Below, in pieces: positions 33,500 to 42,320 of a stretch of DNA of 64,000 bases. The notes under the pieces are model-generated. The model did no database searches. It was not told the origin of the DNA and was given only the letters and a program-made list of their open reading frames with translations. The translations under genes were made by a program, and so were the position numbers. This DNA is from Algicoccus sp048820935 (lineage in GTDB: Bacteria; Pseudomonadota; Gammaproteobacteria; Burkholderiales; Burkholderiaceae_B), in contig NZ_JBMERD010000008.1 of assembly GCF_048820935.1 (NCBI RefSeq), positions 62,001 to 126,000 on the forward strand, given 5' to 3'. Positions within the stretch are counted from its first letter, which is position 1. Every line of letters begins with the position of its first letter.

Positions 33500-34037
33500 T
33501 TCGACGGCACCGTTTATGCGTGCTCAAGGAATAGGCGGTAAAGCCTTGGACTCTCGCTCCGCAGGTTGGGTGGTTTGGGGCTCGATTACCGTGGTTTTTA
33601 TGTTGACGTTATTGCCTTGGCGATTAATGGAAGCAGCTCCGGATTTGCTGATGCTGACGTTGGCATTTTGGGCGGTTCATGAGTCCAAACGCGTGGGGAT
33701 GTTGACGGCCTTTGTGTTGGGCTTACTGGTTGATGTGCATGACAGTGGTCCGCTGGGACAGTACGCGTTGACGTATGTTCTAGCTTGCTATGGCGGCATC
33801 ATGCTACACCGTCGTCTACTACGCTTTGATTTGTGGCGACAAGCCATGCACATGGTGCTTGTCTTTTTAGTGGCGCGTGCGGTGACTGTCGTGATCGCCG
33901 CCTGGGTGTCGGGTGCCTGGCCGGGTTGGTGGTGGGTGATCGGTGTGTTGATCGCCAGCGCATTGTGGGTTCCAGTGGGTTGGTTGTTCTTGTTACCCGG
34001 ACAAAGGCTCGATGATGTGAACGCTGACGTCAGTTAA
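33477..34037 (+). CDS. mreD: Rod shape-determining protein MreD
   Basis: Encodes 186 residues with about five membrane helices. It belongs to the elongasome at the inner membrane. Family blocks are LLPWRLMEAAPDLLMLTLAFW and GLLVDVHDSGPLGQYAL. ATG 33477 is chosen because AAGGAG lies 7 bases upstream; it overlaps the mreC end by 23 bases. The frame opens earlier at 33420, but that extension has no ribosome site. Confidence 0.9.
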   Translation: MQSRQRVDSTAPFMRAQGIGGKALDSRSAGWVVWGSITVVFMLTLLPWRLMEAAPDLLMLTLAFWAVHESKRVGMLTAFVLGLLVDVHDSGPLGQYALTYVLACYGGIMLHRRLLRFDLWRQAMHMVLVFLVARAVTVVIAAWVSGAWPGWWWVIGVLIASALWVPVGWLFLLPGQRLDDVNADVS

Positions 34038-34053
34038 ATGTCAGATAAGAACC

Positions 34054-35997
34054 ATGTTTGATTTTAAATCGGTCGCACAGAAAGAACGTAGTCGTTTTCT
34101 GCTTCGCGCTTGGGTCGCGAGCGGACTGGTGCTGTTCGCACTGGCTTTGATCGGTATACGACTGTGGGTGCTGCAGGTGGATGAGCACGAAGGCTTATTG
34201 CAAAGGGCAGATCGCAACCGTACAGCAGTGATGCCGATTGCGCCGCGCCGAGGTGAAATTGTGGATCGCCACGGTGAAATTCTCGCGCGTAATTATCTGA
34301 GTCATACGCTTGAAGTGGTGCCGGCAGAAGTCCAGAACATGGATAAGATGCTGGACGCTTTGGGTCAAGTCATTGATTTGTCGCCAAATGCGATTACACG
34401 CTTTAAACGTCGAGTTGCGGCAGGTGGTCGCTACCAAGAAATCATGTTGCGTAATGACTTAACGGAACTAGAAGGCGCGTATTTTGCGGCGCAAGCCTTT
34501 CGGTTTCCGGGAGTGAAGCTCAAGGCACGCTGGGTTCGTCAGTATCCTCAAGGACAGGTTGCAGCCCATGTGGTTGGTTATGTAGGTCGGATTTCTGAAG
34601 CGGATCTGCAAGCGCTCGATGAGCGAGGTGATCTCGGTAATTATCGTGGCACGGATGTCATTGGCAAGCAGGGTGTGGAGCGCGCTTGGGAGGCGATGCT
34701 GCACGGGATGACCGGCATTGAATCACTTGAAGTGACCGCACGTGGTGAGCCCATGCGATCTTTACACCGGATTGATCCGGAGCCAGGTCGTGATCTGATT
34801 CTGACACTGGACTTAAAGCTGCAGCGCGTTGCAGAACAGGCATTTGCACACCATCGGGGTGCATTGGTTGCGATTGACCCGCAAAATGGGCAGATCCTCG
34901 CTTATGTTTCCCAGCCTTCTTTTGATCCGAATTTGTTTGTTGGGGGTATTGATCAAGAAAGCTGGCGTGAACTCAATGAATCCAAGGATGTGCCGATGCT
35001 CAATCGCCCCATCTCAGGCACCTATCCGATCGGCTCAACCTATAAGCCATTTGTTGCACTGGCTGCGCTTGAGCTTGGTAAGCGTGATGCAGAAACAAAA
35101 ATCTATGACCCAGGTTATTTTGAGCTGGGTAATCAGCGCTTTAGGAATGCAGGCTCTGCTCACTATGGGCATGTCGATATGCACCGTTCGCTCGTGGTGT
35201 CTTCAGATACTTACTATTATTCGCTCGCGCCCGAGATTGGGATTGATGCACTGCATGACTTTATGAAGCCTTTTGGGTTTGGGCAGCGTACGGGGATTGA
35301 TTTGAGTGGTGAGCGCGCAGGTGTTTTACCATCGATAAAATGGAAGCGAGAAGCTTTTAAAACACCTGAACAACAACGTTGGTATGCTGGCGAGACGGTT
35401 TCGGCTGCGATTGGTCAAGGGTATAACGCATTTACGATTTTGCAACTGGCGCAAGCCACAAGCGTGCTGGCAAACGGGGGGCGATACTATAAGCCTCACC
35501 TTGTGATGTCGGCGCAAGATCGTCATGGCCAAGTCGGACGCATTGAGCGCAAAGAGCCTGACTACGTGCTTGATATTGAGCCTAAACATCTGGAAATCAT
35601 ACACGCTGCATTGGCCGATGTGACTCAAAGCGGCACTGCGCGTCGTGCATTTGCCGGCACTCCTTATCAAGCGGCTGGTAAAACTGGCACGGCACAGTTG
35701 TTTAACCTGAAAGGCGGCCGCTATCGAAAGGATGCCATCGATGAGCGCCTGCGAGATCATTCCTTATTTATGGGGTTTGCGCCGTTAGAAGACCCCTCCA
35801 TTGCCATCGCTGTGCTGGTTGAGAATGGCGGGTGGGGTAGTGACACAGCTGCACCGATTGCCCGAAAAGTGATGGATGCCTGGTTGCTTGAAAAAGACAA
35901 AGAAGAACAAGAGGCGCAAGAGGAGCAAGAAGGCTCAGACACAGAACAAAAAGTTGCTGCAACTGATCAGCCTGCTACACAGGAGACTGCCCGATGA
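34054..35997 (+). CDS. mrdA: Penicillin-binding protein 2 (elongation transpeptidase)
   Basis: Encodes 647 residues. It crosslinks peptidoglycan during elongation with RodA. One membrane helix (about 18-40) anchors it. Next come the pedestal domain (PRRGEIVDRHGEILARNY) and the transpeptidase domain with Ser328 in STYK, the SSD triad near 383-385 and Lys543 in KTGTAQ. The C-terminal 35 residues are an unusual Glu/Gln-rich tail (KDKEEQEAQEEQEG). It overlaps mrdB by 4 bases. Confidence 0.96.
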   Translation: MFDFKSVAQKERSRFLLRAWVASGLVLFALALIGIRLWVLQVDEHEGLLQRADRNRTAVMPIAPRRGEIVDRHGEILARNYLSHTLEVVPAEVQNMDKMLDALGQVIDLSPNAITRFKRRVAAGGRYQEIMLRNDLTELEGAYFAAQAFRFPGVKLKARWVRQYPQGQVAAHVVGYVGRISEADLQALDERGDLGNYRGTDVIGKQGVERAWEAMLHGMTGIESLEVTARGEPMRSLHRIDPEPGRDLILTLDLKLQRVAEQAFAHHRGALVAIDPQNGQILAYVSQPSFDPNLFVGGIDQESWRELNESKDVPMLNRPISGTYPIGSTYKPFVALAALELGKRDAETKIYDPGYFELGNQRFRNAGSAHYGHVDMHRSLVVSSDTYYYSLAPEIGIDALHDFMKPFGFGQRTGIDLSGERAGVLPSIKWKREAFKTPEQQRWYAGETVSAAIGQGYNAFTILQLAQATSVLANGGRYYKPHLVMSAQDRHGQVGRIERKEPDYVLDIEPKHLEIIHAALADVTQSGTARRAFAGTPYQAAGKTGTAQLFNLKGGRYRKDAIDERLRDHSLFMGFAPLEDPSIAIAVLVENGGWGSDTAAPIARKVMDAWLLEKDKEEQEAQEEQEGSDTEQKVAATDQPATQETAR

Positions 35998-37157
35998 TCC
36001 GACTTTTTAATGCGGTCATGCAGGTGTTTCGTTCGATCGACTGGCCTGTGATGTTGCTGCTGGCACTGTTGTCGGTGGTGGGATTACTGGTCATGCATTC
36101 AGCTGTCGGCGGGACCGACTGGCGTTACGCGGATCAAAGCCGTTATATGGTGTATGCGCTCATCGTGATGTGGATTGTGGCACTGATTCCATCGCAATTT
36201 CTGGCGCGTTTGGCTCCTTTGGCATATCTGATCACGCTTGCTTTGTTAGTTGCGGTGGCACTTTTTGGGGAGTCGAGTAAAGGAGCTGCCCGATGGCTAG
36301 ATATTGGTATTTTGCGCTTGCAGCCTTCTGAAATCATGAAAATCACCTTGCCGATGATGTTGGCTTGGTACTTTCAGCGTCGGGAAGGCAAAGTGGGCTG
36401 GTACGACTTTATGGTCGCCATGGTGATGACTCTGATCCCATTTGCGCTGATTGCTTTGCAGCCTGATTTAGGGACCGCGTTGCTCGTGGTGGCTTCGGGG
36501 TTTTTTGTGATGTATTTCGCGGGCTTGAGCTTTAAACTCTTGATTCCGTTGGTACTCGCAGCCACGATCGGACTGAGCGTCATTTATATAAATCAGGACG
36601 TGTTGTGTGAGCCTGAAACGGATTGGATTGTGCTGCACTCCTACCAAAAGAGCCGTGTTTGTACCTTGTTGGATCCAACTCGCGATCCACTAGGGAGAGG
36701 GTTTCATACGATTCAATCGACGATTGCTGTGGGTTCTGGTGGACTTTTAGGGCGGGGCTATATGAGTGGTACGCAAGGTCAATTGTCGTTTATTCCGGAG
36801 CGTACAACTGACTTTATTTTTGCGGTGTTTGCAGAAGAGTTTGGGCTGTTTGGTGCCTTGTCGCTGCTGTTTTTGTATCTGCTACTGATTATGCGTGGGT
36901 TGTTTATTGCCAGTCGTGCCACGACAACCTATGGGCGGCTATTGGCTGGCAGTATTTCCATGACCGTTTTTATTTATGTGTTTGTGAATACAGGCATGGT
37001 GATTGGTTTGTTGCCAGTCGTGGGGGTGCCCTTACCTTTGTTTAGCTACGGAGGGAGTGCGTTACTGAGCTTGGCCGTCGCTTTTGGTTTGCTGATGGGA
37101 ATTAGTGCCAAACGTAAACAGCAACAAAAAGCAGTTAAGACAGCGGTTCGTCCATAA
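35994..37157 (+). CDS. mrdB: Peptidoglycan glycosyltransferase RodA (SEDS family)
   Basis: Encodes 387 residues with about ten membrane helices. RodA polymerises glycan strands and partners with PBP2. SEDS signatures: KGAARWLDIGILRLQPSEIMK near 96-116, LQPDLGTALLV near 154, TDFIFAVFAEEFGLFG near 262 and LPVVGVPLPLFSYGGSALLS near 343. ATGA overlap with mrdA. Its last 23 bases overlap the convergent mutY gene. Confidence 0.96.
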   Translation: MIRLFNAVMQVFRSIDWPVMLLLALLSVVGLLVMHSAVGGTDWRYADQSRYMVYALIVMWIVALIPSQFLARLAPLAYLITLALLVAVALFGESSKGAARWLDIGILRLQPSEIMKITLPMMLAWYFQRREGKVGWYDFMVAMVMTLIPFALIALQPDLGTALLVVASGFFVMYFAGLSFKLLIPLVLAATIGLSVIYINQDVLCEPETDWIVLHSYQKSRVCTLLDPTRDPLGRGFHTIQSTIAVGSGGLLGRGYMSGTQGQLSFIPERTTDFIFAVFAEEFGLFGALSLLFLYLLLIMRGLFIASRATTTYGRLLAGSISMTVFIYVFVNTGMVIGLLPVVGVPLPLFSYGGSALLSLAVAFGLLMGISAKRKQQQKAVKTAVRP

Positions 37158-38259
37158 AGCCCAACAAAATGTCGCGCACAGGTTTGGGAACGCCGTAATC
37201 TTCCCAGGTGGCAGGATCGACCCAATTGCTTTGTTCATCTAGGTTGTCGATGTCTGCCATGAGTGTCGCGTGCAATTCACGCATCGTCGCATCGTCCGTG
37301 ATTTCGATGAGCCAGGGCTTTAAGGTGAGCTTTATGTGCGTGAGATCATGGGTGCGAGCAGCCATTTTTAGAACATTCAGATTGAGTGCCTTAAAAGCTG
37401 TATGCCAAATTTCTGGTGAAGCTGTTTGTGGCAAACTCCAAAGCCCACCCCAAATGCGTGCTTGAGCACGTTTGATCAAATAGATCTCAGCGCCACGTTT
37501 AAAGACAAATAAGTGCAATGTTTGTTCAGTTCGTGCTTTACGCACTTGGCGGATAGGCAGTTCATTGACGCGCTCAGTTTTAAGTGCAATGCAGTGATTT
37601 TGTAATGGACATTGGGTGCATTTCGCTTGATTGCGTCGACAGACGGTGGCGCCGAGATCCATTAAGCCCTGAATGTAACTGCGCATGTCTGCAGTCTGCT
37701 GTGGCTCTGGACTGGTTTTTGGCAAAGTCTCTTGCGCGAGCGCCCAAAGCTGCTTTTGCGTGGCGCTGGCCATGGGATTGGTGTCAATGCCGAAATACCG
37801 ACAAAAAACACGCCGTACATTGCCATCCAGAATGGGTGTTCTCTGCCCAAAACTGAAGGCTGCAATGGCGCCTGCGGTCGAGCGTCCTATGCCGGGGAGT
37901 GTTTCTAAATCCTGTGCATTGTCTGGGAACTGACCGTGCCAGTCCGACACAATGGTTTGTGCACAGGCATGCAGGTTTCGTGCACGCGCGTAGTAACCCA
38001 GACCGGCCCAGAGTCGGAGTACTTCATCTTGCGATGCTTGTGCCAAGGATTGAACATTTGGAAATGCTTGTAAAAAAGCTTCGTAGTAAGGAATAACCGT
38101 TTCGACCTGGGTTTGCTGCAACATGATCTCTGAGAGCCAGATTCGGTATGGGTCAAAGTTTTGTTGCCAAGGCAGTTCATGGCGTCCATGAATACGTTGC
38201 CAGTCAATCACAGCTTGTGGCAAAAATCGGATAGCTTGTTCGGAGGATGTGTTGGGCAT
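37135..38259 (-). CDS. mutY: A/G-specific adenine glycosylase
   Basis: Encodes 374 residues. MutY removes adenine mispaired with 8-oxoguanine. Glu44 (LSEIMLQQTQV), the helix-hairpin-helix LPGIGRSTAGAI near 118, the catalytic Asp in PILDGNVRR and the 4Fe-4S ligands in CRRNQAKCTQCPLQNHC are present, followed by the C-terminal Nudix-like domain that reads 8-oxoG. Its 3' end overlaps rodA by 23 bases. It lies 6 bases before ftsX, which is upstream on the same strand. Confidence 0.95.
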   Translation of the reverse strand: MPNTSSEQAIRFLPQAVIDWQRIHGRHELPWQQNFDPYRIWLSEIMLQQTQVETVIPYYEAFLQAFPNVQSLAQASQDEVLRLWAGLGYYARARNLHACAQTIVSDWHGQFPDNAQDLETLPGIGRSTAGAIAAFSFGQRTPILDGNVRRVFCRYFGIDTNPMASATQKQLWALAQETLPKTSPEPQQTADMRSYIQGLMDLGATVCRRNQAKCTQCPLQNHCIALKTERVNELPIRQVRKARTEQTLHLFVFKRGAEIYLIKRAQARIWGGLWSLPQTASPEIWHTAFKALNLNVLKMAARTHDLTHIKLTLKPWLIEITDDATMRELHATLMADIDNLDEQSNWVDPATWEDYGVPKPVRDILLGFMDEPLS

Positions 38260-38265
38260 TGCGAT

Positions 38266-39174
38266 TTAGAAACGCGTGTGTCGGGTGACCGACCAACGCG
38301 CGGAAAGCGCACCGAGTAGAGAAGCACCGATGAAATACAACCAAAGTAAACCACCAGGCGCAGTATTGAGCACAAAGATTGCGTCATACGTTTTAGCCAA
38401 GTGTCCAACCGCGGCGTTTAAAGGTTCTAGAAAGAGGTGCGATAAAACGATGGCAATTAGCGTAGCCAGTGCACAAGTGATGGCGCCTTGATACAAGAAC
38501 GGACGCCGTACAAAGTTCTCTGTGGCACCGACTAGGCGTGCCACAGCAATTTCGTCGCGCTGAGAAAGGGCTTGCATGCGTACCGTGTTAAAGACGGCTG
38601 ACAAGACGACGAGCGCGACAATGCCGGTAATCAGGAGTAGACCGATTTTGGCTAAACGCATGAGCGCTTCCAAACGTTGTACCCAAATGCTGTCTAACTG
38701 CACAAAAGCGACTTCTGGCCAGTTTCGCCATTCACGAGACAGCGTGTCGGCAGTTTGCGCCAAATGATCTTCATTGGCTAGATACACAACGATGGCGTGT
38801 GGCAAAGGATTCTCTGAAAGAACGGATAGTGCTTGCTCCCAGGCTGCGTTGTGTTTCAGGTCGTCAATGGCTTGCGCCTTGTCGATGAGCGTAATTTGAT
38901 GGATATCAGGGTCATTGGCTTGTTCAATTTTTTTAACAACTGATTTGGCTGTATCCAACGAAGCGTTTGGGTCTAAAAAGATCGTGATTGCGGGTGTGGT
39001 TGAGACTTCTTTGCTTAAAGGCTGGACAGAAAACAAGACCGAAGCGCCTAAGAGGGGCATGGACAGGACGAGCGAGAGCACGACCAGATTCGATAAAAAA
39101 GAAAATGGATGTTGTCCGAGACGTCGGATTGTGACTGCGAGCGCGTAGCGCTGATGTTGTAACCAGCCTTTCAT
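38266..39174 (-). CDS. ftsX: Cell division protein FtsX
   Basis: Encodes 302 residues with four membrane helices (near 25-45, 175-200, 225-250 and 270-290) and a large periplasmic loop after the first. This is the permease-like part of the FtsEX complex, which controls cell-wall hydrolases during division. The blocks ITIFLDPNASLD and VVLSAVFNTVRMQALSQRDE fit the family. It overlaps ftsE by 4 bases and precedes mutY by 6. Confidence 0.93.
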   Translation of the reverse strand: MKGWLQHQRYALAVTIRRLGQHPFSFLSNLVVLSLVLSMPLLGASVLFSVQPLSKEVSTTPAITIFLDPNASLDTAKSVVKKIEQANDPDIHQITLIDKAQAIDDLKHNAAWEQALSVLSENPLPHAIVVYLANEDHLAQTADTLSREWRNWPEVAFVQLDSIWVQRLEALMRLAKIGLLLITGIVALVVLSAVFNTVRMQALSQRDEIAVARLVGATENFVRRPFLYQGAITCALATLIAIVLSHLFLEPLNAAVGHLAKTYDAIFVLNTAPGGLLWLYFIGASLLGALSARWSVTRHTRF

Positions 39175-39851
39175 AATTGTGCTTGCCTGCGTACGGGGAA
39201 GTCTTGAAACTGACCGCGTTCAATGATGAGAACACGGTGCGCAAACTCTTGCATGAGTGTTTCATCGTGCGTCGCGACTAAAGTCGTGACACCCACCTGA
39301 TTGAAGTCTCGAAACACTGTCATCACGCGACGGGCTGTGTCACGGTCTAGGTTGGCGGTGGGCTCATCGGCAATTAAGAGCGCAGGTCGGTTCACAATGG
39401 CACGTGCAATAGCCAATCTTTGCTGTTCACCACCGGATAAAGCCAACGGATTGGTGCGTTCTTTGTCAGCTAGACCAACTTTTTGTAGGGCGGCCCGTGC
39501 GCGGCTCATCGCGATGGATCTGGGCTGCGCGATGACGGCTAGTGGGAGCATGACGTTTTCAATGGCGGTTCGGTCGTAAAGCAAATGCGTGTCTTGCAAG
39601 ATGACACCGACTGCTCGCCGCAAATAAGGTTTCGCACGTGCGGAGATCTGATCTAGACGTTGGCCATTGACTTCAATCGTGCCTTGAGTGCAGGCTTCGA
39701 GTCCTGCGACCAGTTTGAGTAACGTGGATTTACCCGCCCCGGATGGACCGGCCACAAACACGAATTCGCCTGCGTTGACCTTGAAAGAAATATCTTCCAA
39801 GATTGGCTGGTTGGCTGTATACGACTTGAATACGTGGTTGAATTCGATCAT
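39171..39851 (-). CDS. ftsE: Cell division ATP-binding protein FtsE
   Basis: Encodes 226 residues, an ABC ATPase. Walker A GPSGAGKST is at 35-43, signature LSGGEQQR near 138, Walker B LLIADEPTANLD near 158 and the switch His in VATHDE near 193. With FtsX it forms the divisome ABC complex. First gene of the ftsE-ftsX-mutY run on the minus strand. Confidence 0.96.
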   Translation of the reverse strand: MIEFNHVFKSYTANQPILEDISFKVNAGEFVFVAGPSGAGKSTLLKLVAGLEACTQGTIEVNGQRLDQISARAKPYLRRAVGVILQDTHLLYDRTAIENVMLPLAVIAQPRSIAMSRARAALQKVGLADKERTNPLALSGGEQQRLAIARAIVNRPALLIADEPTANLDRDTARRVMTVFRDFNQVGVTTLVATHDETLMQEFAHRVLIIERGQFQDFPVRRQAQL

Positions 39852-40005
39852 CGCTGGGGTGATTTACTCAGAGTTGGCGAAGAATTTGTTTGCTCTATTA
39901 TCCACTGAATAAGACTGTGGGATGGTGTCACAAGCTCAATCCGATGCGATTTGCACAGTGCAGAAATGGCTTTCATTTAAATAATTGACTAAGATCAAGT
40001 TTAGT

Positions 40006-40035
40006 TTGATTTTCAAGTGATGAAGCTGCTACAAT
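40006..40035 (+). promoter_or_regulatory. Probable sigma-70 promoter of ssrA
   Basis: TTGATT (40006-40011) and TACAAT (40030-40035) are 18 bases apart, good matches to the -35 and -10 boxes. Transcription would start near 40042, giving a leader of about 128 bases before the mature tmRNA end at 40170, to be removed by RNases. The remaining gap 39852-40005 holds nothing recognised. Confidence 0.6.
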
Positions 40036-40169
40036 GGGCAACTCGAAACAGTTCGAAGAGCTAAAGATTAATCGTCTCTTAGACAAAGTCTGAATGGCAC
40101 GGAACTTTTTTGAAGATTGAATGTCATAACTATCAGTAACAGTCGATCGTCGTCGACTGATGTATTTCT

Positions 40170-40532
40170 GGGGCCGACCTGGTTTCGACGTGGGTCGCGA
40201 AACAGAGCAGGGCATGCCGAGCACCAGTTCGCTCGTAAAACCACTGGAAAAGCTATAAACGCCAACGACGAGCGTTTCGCTCTGGCCGCTTAAGCGGTGA
40301 GCCGCTGCACTAATTTGTCTTTGGGTTAGGTGAGGAAACTCACAGCAGCGTCATTTACAAAGAATCGGAGTCCGGTGGGTCACACACTGTCCTCCTAAAT
40401 TGATGTGAATCGCTGAGATTAGGCCTGTCGGTTGGCTGGGATCAAGGTTAAAACTCAAATAAATCGACTACGCATGTAGAACTGCCTGCAGAGGGCTTGC
40501 GGACGGGGGTTCAATTCCCCCCGGCTCCACCA
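40170..40532 (+). ncRNA. ssrA: tmRNA (tag ANDERFALAA)
   Basis: 363 bases. The acceptor stem GGGGCCG (40170-40176) pairs with CGGCTCC (40522-40528), followed by A and encoded CCA. GACCTGGTTTCGACG near the start and GGGGGTTCAATTCCCCC (T arm) near the end are tmRNA hallmarks. The message part reads GCC AAC GAC GAG CGT TTC GCT CTG GCC GCT TAA at 40261-40293, coding ANDERFALAA. It rescues stalled ribosomes and tags the product for proteolysis. The sequence after the CCA looks like an eroded genomic island. Confidence 0.97.
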
Positions 40533-40545
40533 ATAAACAAAAAAG

Positions 40546-40566
40546 ACGTCTCAGGACGTTTTTTTT
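40546..40566 (+). terminator. Terminator after ssrA
   Basis: ACGTC (40546-40550), loop TCAG, GACGT (40555-40559), with A residues before and eight T at 40559-40566. The flanking A/T tracts lengthen the stem. It ends ssrA transcription. Confidence 0.7.
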
Positions 40567-40706
40567 GTGTCGAAAATAACTGAAAATCAATAAGTTACGA
40601 TTTTCTGCCTTTTCCTGTCTCTTTCAATCCCAGCCAATCTAGTGCTTTCGGTATTCCAAACTGTGCTGGCCTGTCTTTGAAATACCAAATCAAAGGAAAG
40701 CTGTTC

Positions 40707-40769
40707 ATGGCGAGGCTCAGCGACAGACAGGTCAGATCAATGCGTCCAAGAGAAAAGATTGCGTTGTCA
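40707..40769 (+). pseudogene. Integrase N-terminal remnant next to ssrA
   Basis: ATG 40707 with AAAGGAAAG upstream opens MARLSDRQVRSMRPREKIAL, which resembles the first 20 residues of P4-type tyrosine integrases (the DUF4102 arm-binding domain, of the pattern M-x-L-x-D-x-x-V-R-x-x-x-P-x-x-K). After about residue 21 the likeness stops, and no catalytic domain follows. Integrase genes of islands inserted in ssrA sit in just this place, 175 bases after the CCA. The frame itself runs on to 40916 without similarity. Confidence 0.45.
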
Positions 40770-40874
40770 GCGACGGTTTGGCTCGGTAGCTCCCTTTTTT
40801 GTGGATCGTTTTTTATGTTGGCATTGATTAGCGTCTGCGGTGAAATTTCCTCAAAACTTTTGTTTAGATGTGTA

Positions 40875-40904
40875 ATGACAATGTCTATACGCTCGGGTTA
40901 TACT
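40875..40904 (+). promoter_or_regulatory. Promoter of the toxin-antitoxin pair
   Basis: ATGACA (40875-40880) and TATACT (40899-40904) are 18 bases apart, each one base from consensus. It lies 27 bases before the antitoxin ATG, which has a strong AGGAGGTG. The antitoxin's ribbon-helix-helix domain would be expected to repress here. Confidence 0.55.
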
Positions 40905-40930
40905 AGTGCTATGTAATCAGGAGGTGAAAA

Positions 40931-41221
40931 ATGACCACGTTATCTATGGGCAACCAGCGTACCAGTCTTAACCTGCGCATCAAGCCTGAGGTGCGGGAGC
41001 TGATTGATCTGGCTGCCAAGGCATGTGGCAAAAATCGTACGGACTTTATTCTGGATGCGGCTCGGTTGGCTGCCGAAGATACGCTACTGGATCAGGCGCT
41101 GATTCAGGTTGCACCGGACGCCTATGCCGAGTTTTTGAAGCGGCTGGATCAGCCCCCAGCACCTAACCAGGAACTACGTAAAACGATGCAGTCCCCAGCA
41201 CCTTGGGATCTGCAACAGTGA
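40931..41221 (+). CDS. DUF1778 antitoxin (TacA-like)
   Basis: Encodes 96 residues. The N-terminal ribbon-helix-helix (RTSLNLRIKPEVRELIDLAAKACGKN without a break) binds DNA, and the C-terminal tail (FLKRLDQPPAPNQELRKTM) should wrap around and block the toxin. This is the DUF1778 family, partner of GNAT toxins that acetylate charged tRNAs. The stop codon overlaps the toxin's GTG start (GTGA), which couples their translation. Confidence 0.9.
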   Translation: MTTLSMGNQRTSLNLRIKPEVRELIDLAAKACGKNRTDFILDAARLAAEDTLLDQALIQVAPDAYAEFLKRLDQPPAPNQELRKTMQSPAPWDLQQ

Positions 41222-41724
41222 AACTTGCAGCGCCTGAGCCTTTACAGAGTTATCACGAGCTGACTGATTTTTGTAGTGGTGTAGACAGTCTGGATTCCTG
41301 GCTGAAACATCGAGCTGGTAAAAATCAGGTTTCTGGTGCTTCACGTACCTTTGTGCTGTACGAGCAAGGCAGCAATAAAGTCCTAGGTTATTACGCACTG
41401 GCCAGTTCCGCAGTGGCTGCTGAGCTAGCCACCGGTAAGTTGCGGCGCAATATGCCCGATCCGGTCCCTGTTGTGGTTCTGGGGCGCTTAGCTATCGATG
41501 AAAGCCTGCACGGTCAGGGAATCGGTAGAGCGCTAGTTAGGGACGCCTGCTTGCGGATTGTATCGGCAGCTGAGGTGATAGGTATCCGAGGTGTACTGGT
41601 GCATGCGCTCTCGTCAGATGCGGCCGCTTTTTATCGGCGAGTAGGGTTTGAGTCATCACCATTGGCTCCGATGACATTGATGACTACGCTGAGTGATATT
41701 AAGGCTGCGTTTGCAGATCGTTAA
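41218..41724 (+). CDS. GNAT family toxin (TacT-like tRNA acetyltransferase)
   Basis: Encodes 168 residues from GTG 41218, chosen because it overlaps the antitoxin stop as GTGA. A reading frame start 15 bases earlier exists but has no merit. The GNAT acetyl-CoA site is LGRLAIDESLHGQGIGRALV near 95-115, and AAFYRRVGFESSP is the typical C-terminal block with the catalytic Tyr. TacT-type toxins acetylate aminoacyl-tRNA and halt translation. It has all expected motifs and looks intact. Confidence 0.9.
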   Translation: MKLAAPEPLQSYHELTDFCSGVDSLDSWLKHRAGKNQVSGASRTFVLYEQGSNKVLGYYALASSAVAAELATGKLRRNMPDPVPVVVLGRLAIDESLHGQGIGRALVRDACLRIVSAAEVIGIRGVLVHALSSDAAAFYRRVGFESSPLAPMTLMTTLSDIKAAFADR

Positions 41725-41822
41725 ATCAGTTACGAACGTTCGACAGACAGTTTGATTTGATCACACTGCTCCTCAGTAACGTAGTTCTTAATTCCAGTTA
41801 CATTAGAAGAAAGAAGTCTGAA

Positions 41823-42280
41823 ATGTCTGAATTAAGAAAACGTGCGCAGTACACACCGGAATTTAAAATGGAGTGTGTGCGACAAATCTGTTGGTTTATC
41901 CATTGCTCGTGCAGTCGATCAGCTTGGTATACCCAACGGCACTTTAAGCAGATGGGTTCGCCAACCTGCGCCTAGGCTAATCTTCCGTAGTGATCGTGGC
42001 AGTCAGTATTGCGGCTCAGAATTCCTACAGATGCTCAAGCAGATGTCGATTCAATCAATCTGTGAGTAGGAAAGGTGATTGCTGGGATAACTCACCTGTG
42101 GAAAGCTACTGGGCACGTGTACATGGCAAAAAGTTTCAAGCCCACGAACATGCGCGGTCTGTCATTATGGCTTGGATCACGTTCTACAACCGAAGCCGAC
42201 TGCATTCAAGTCTGGGCGATATAAGCCCAATGGAGTATGAAAACAAGTGGTACGCCGAACAGCGTAAAATGGTTGCTTAA
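41823..42280 (+). pseudogene. Broken IS3-family transposase (orfA and orfB fragments)
   Basis: MSELRKRAQYTPEFKMECVR begins an OrfA helix-turn-helix at ATG 41823. A frameshift near 41885-41895 moves the rest (SIARAVDQLGIPNGTLSRWV) to another frame. It then jumps directly to the middle of OrfB (FRSDRGSQYCGSEFLQMLKQ), so a large internal part, including the first catalytic Asp, is deleted. A second frameshift near 42055 leads to GDCWDNSPVESYWARVHGKK and the usual OrfB end. The element cannot move by itself. Terminal inverted repeats were not identified. Confidence 0.85.
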
Positions 42281-42320
42281 CCTCTGGAGCTAAGGGCTAA
42301 AAAAACGTGGGCAATATCAG

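Noticed and set aside
40068..40265. Open frames across the start of ssrA
   Set aside because: They lie in the tmRNA leader and body, which is explained by the tmRNA structure.
40770..40916. Continuation of the 79-residue frame after the integrase-like start
   Set aside because: After about residue 21 the sequence loses all likeness to integrases and looks like random hydrophobic translation; only the first part is kept as a remnant.
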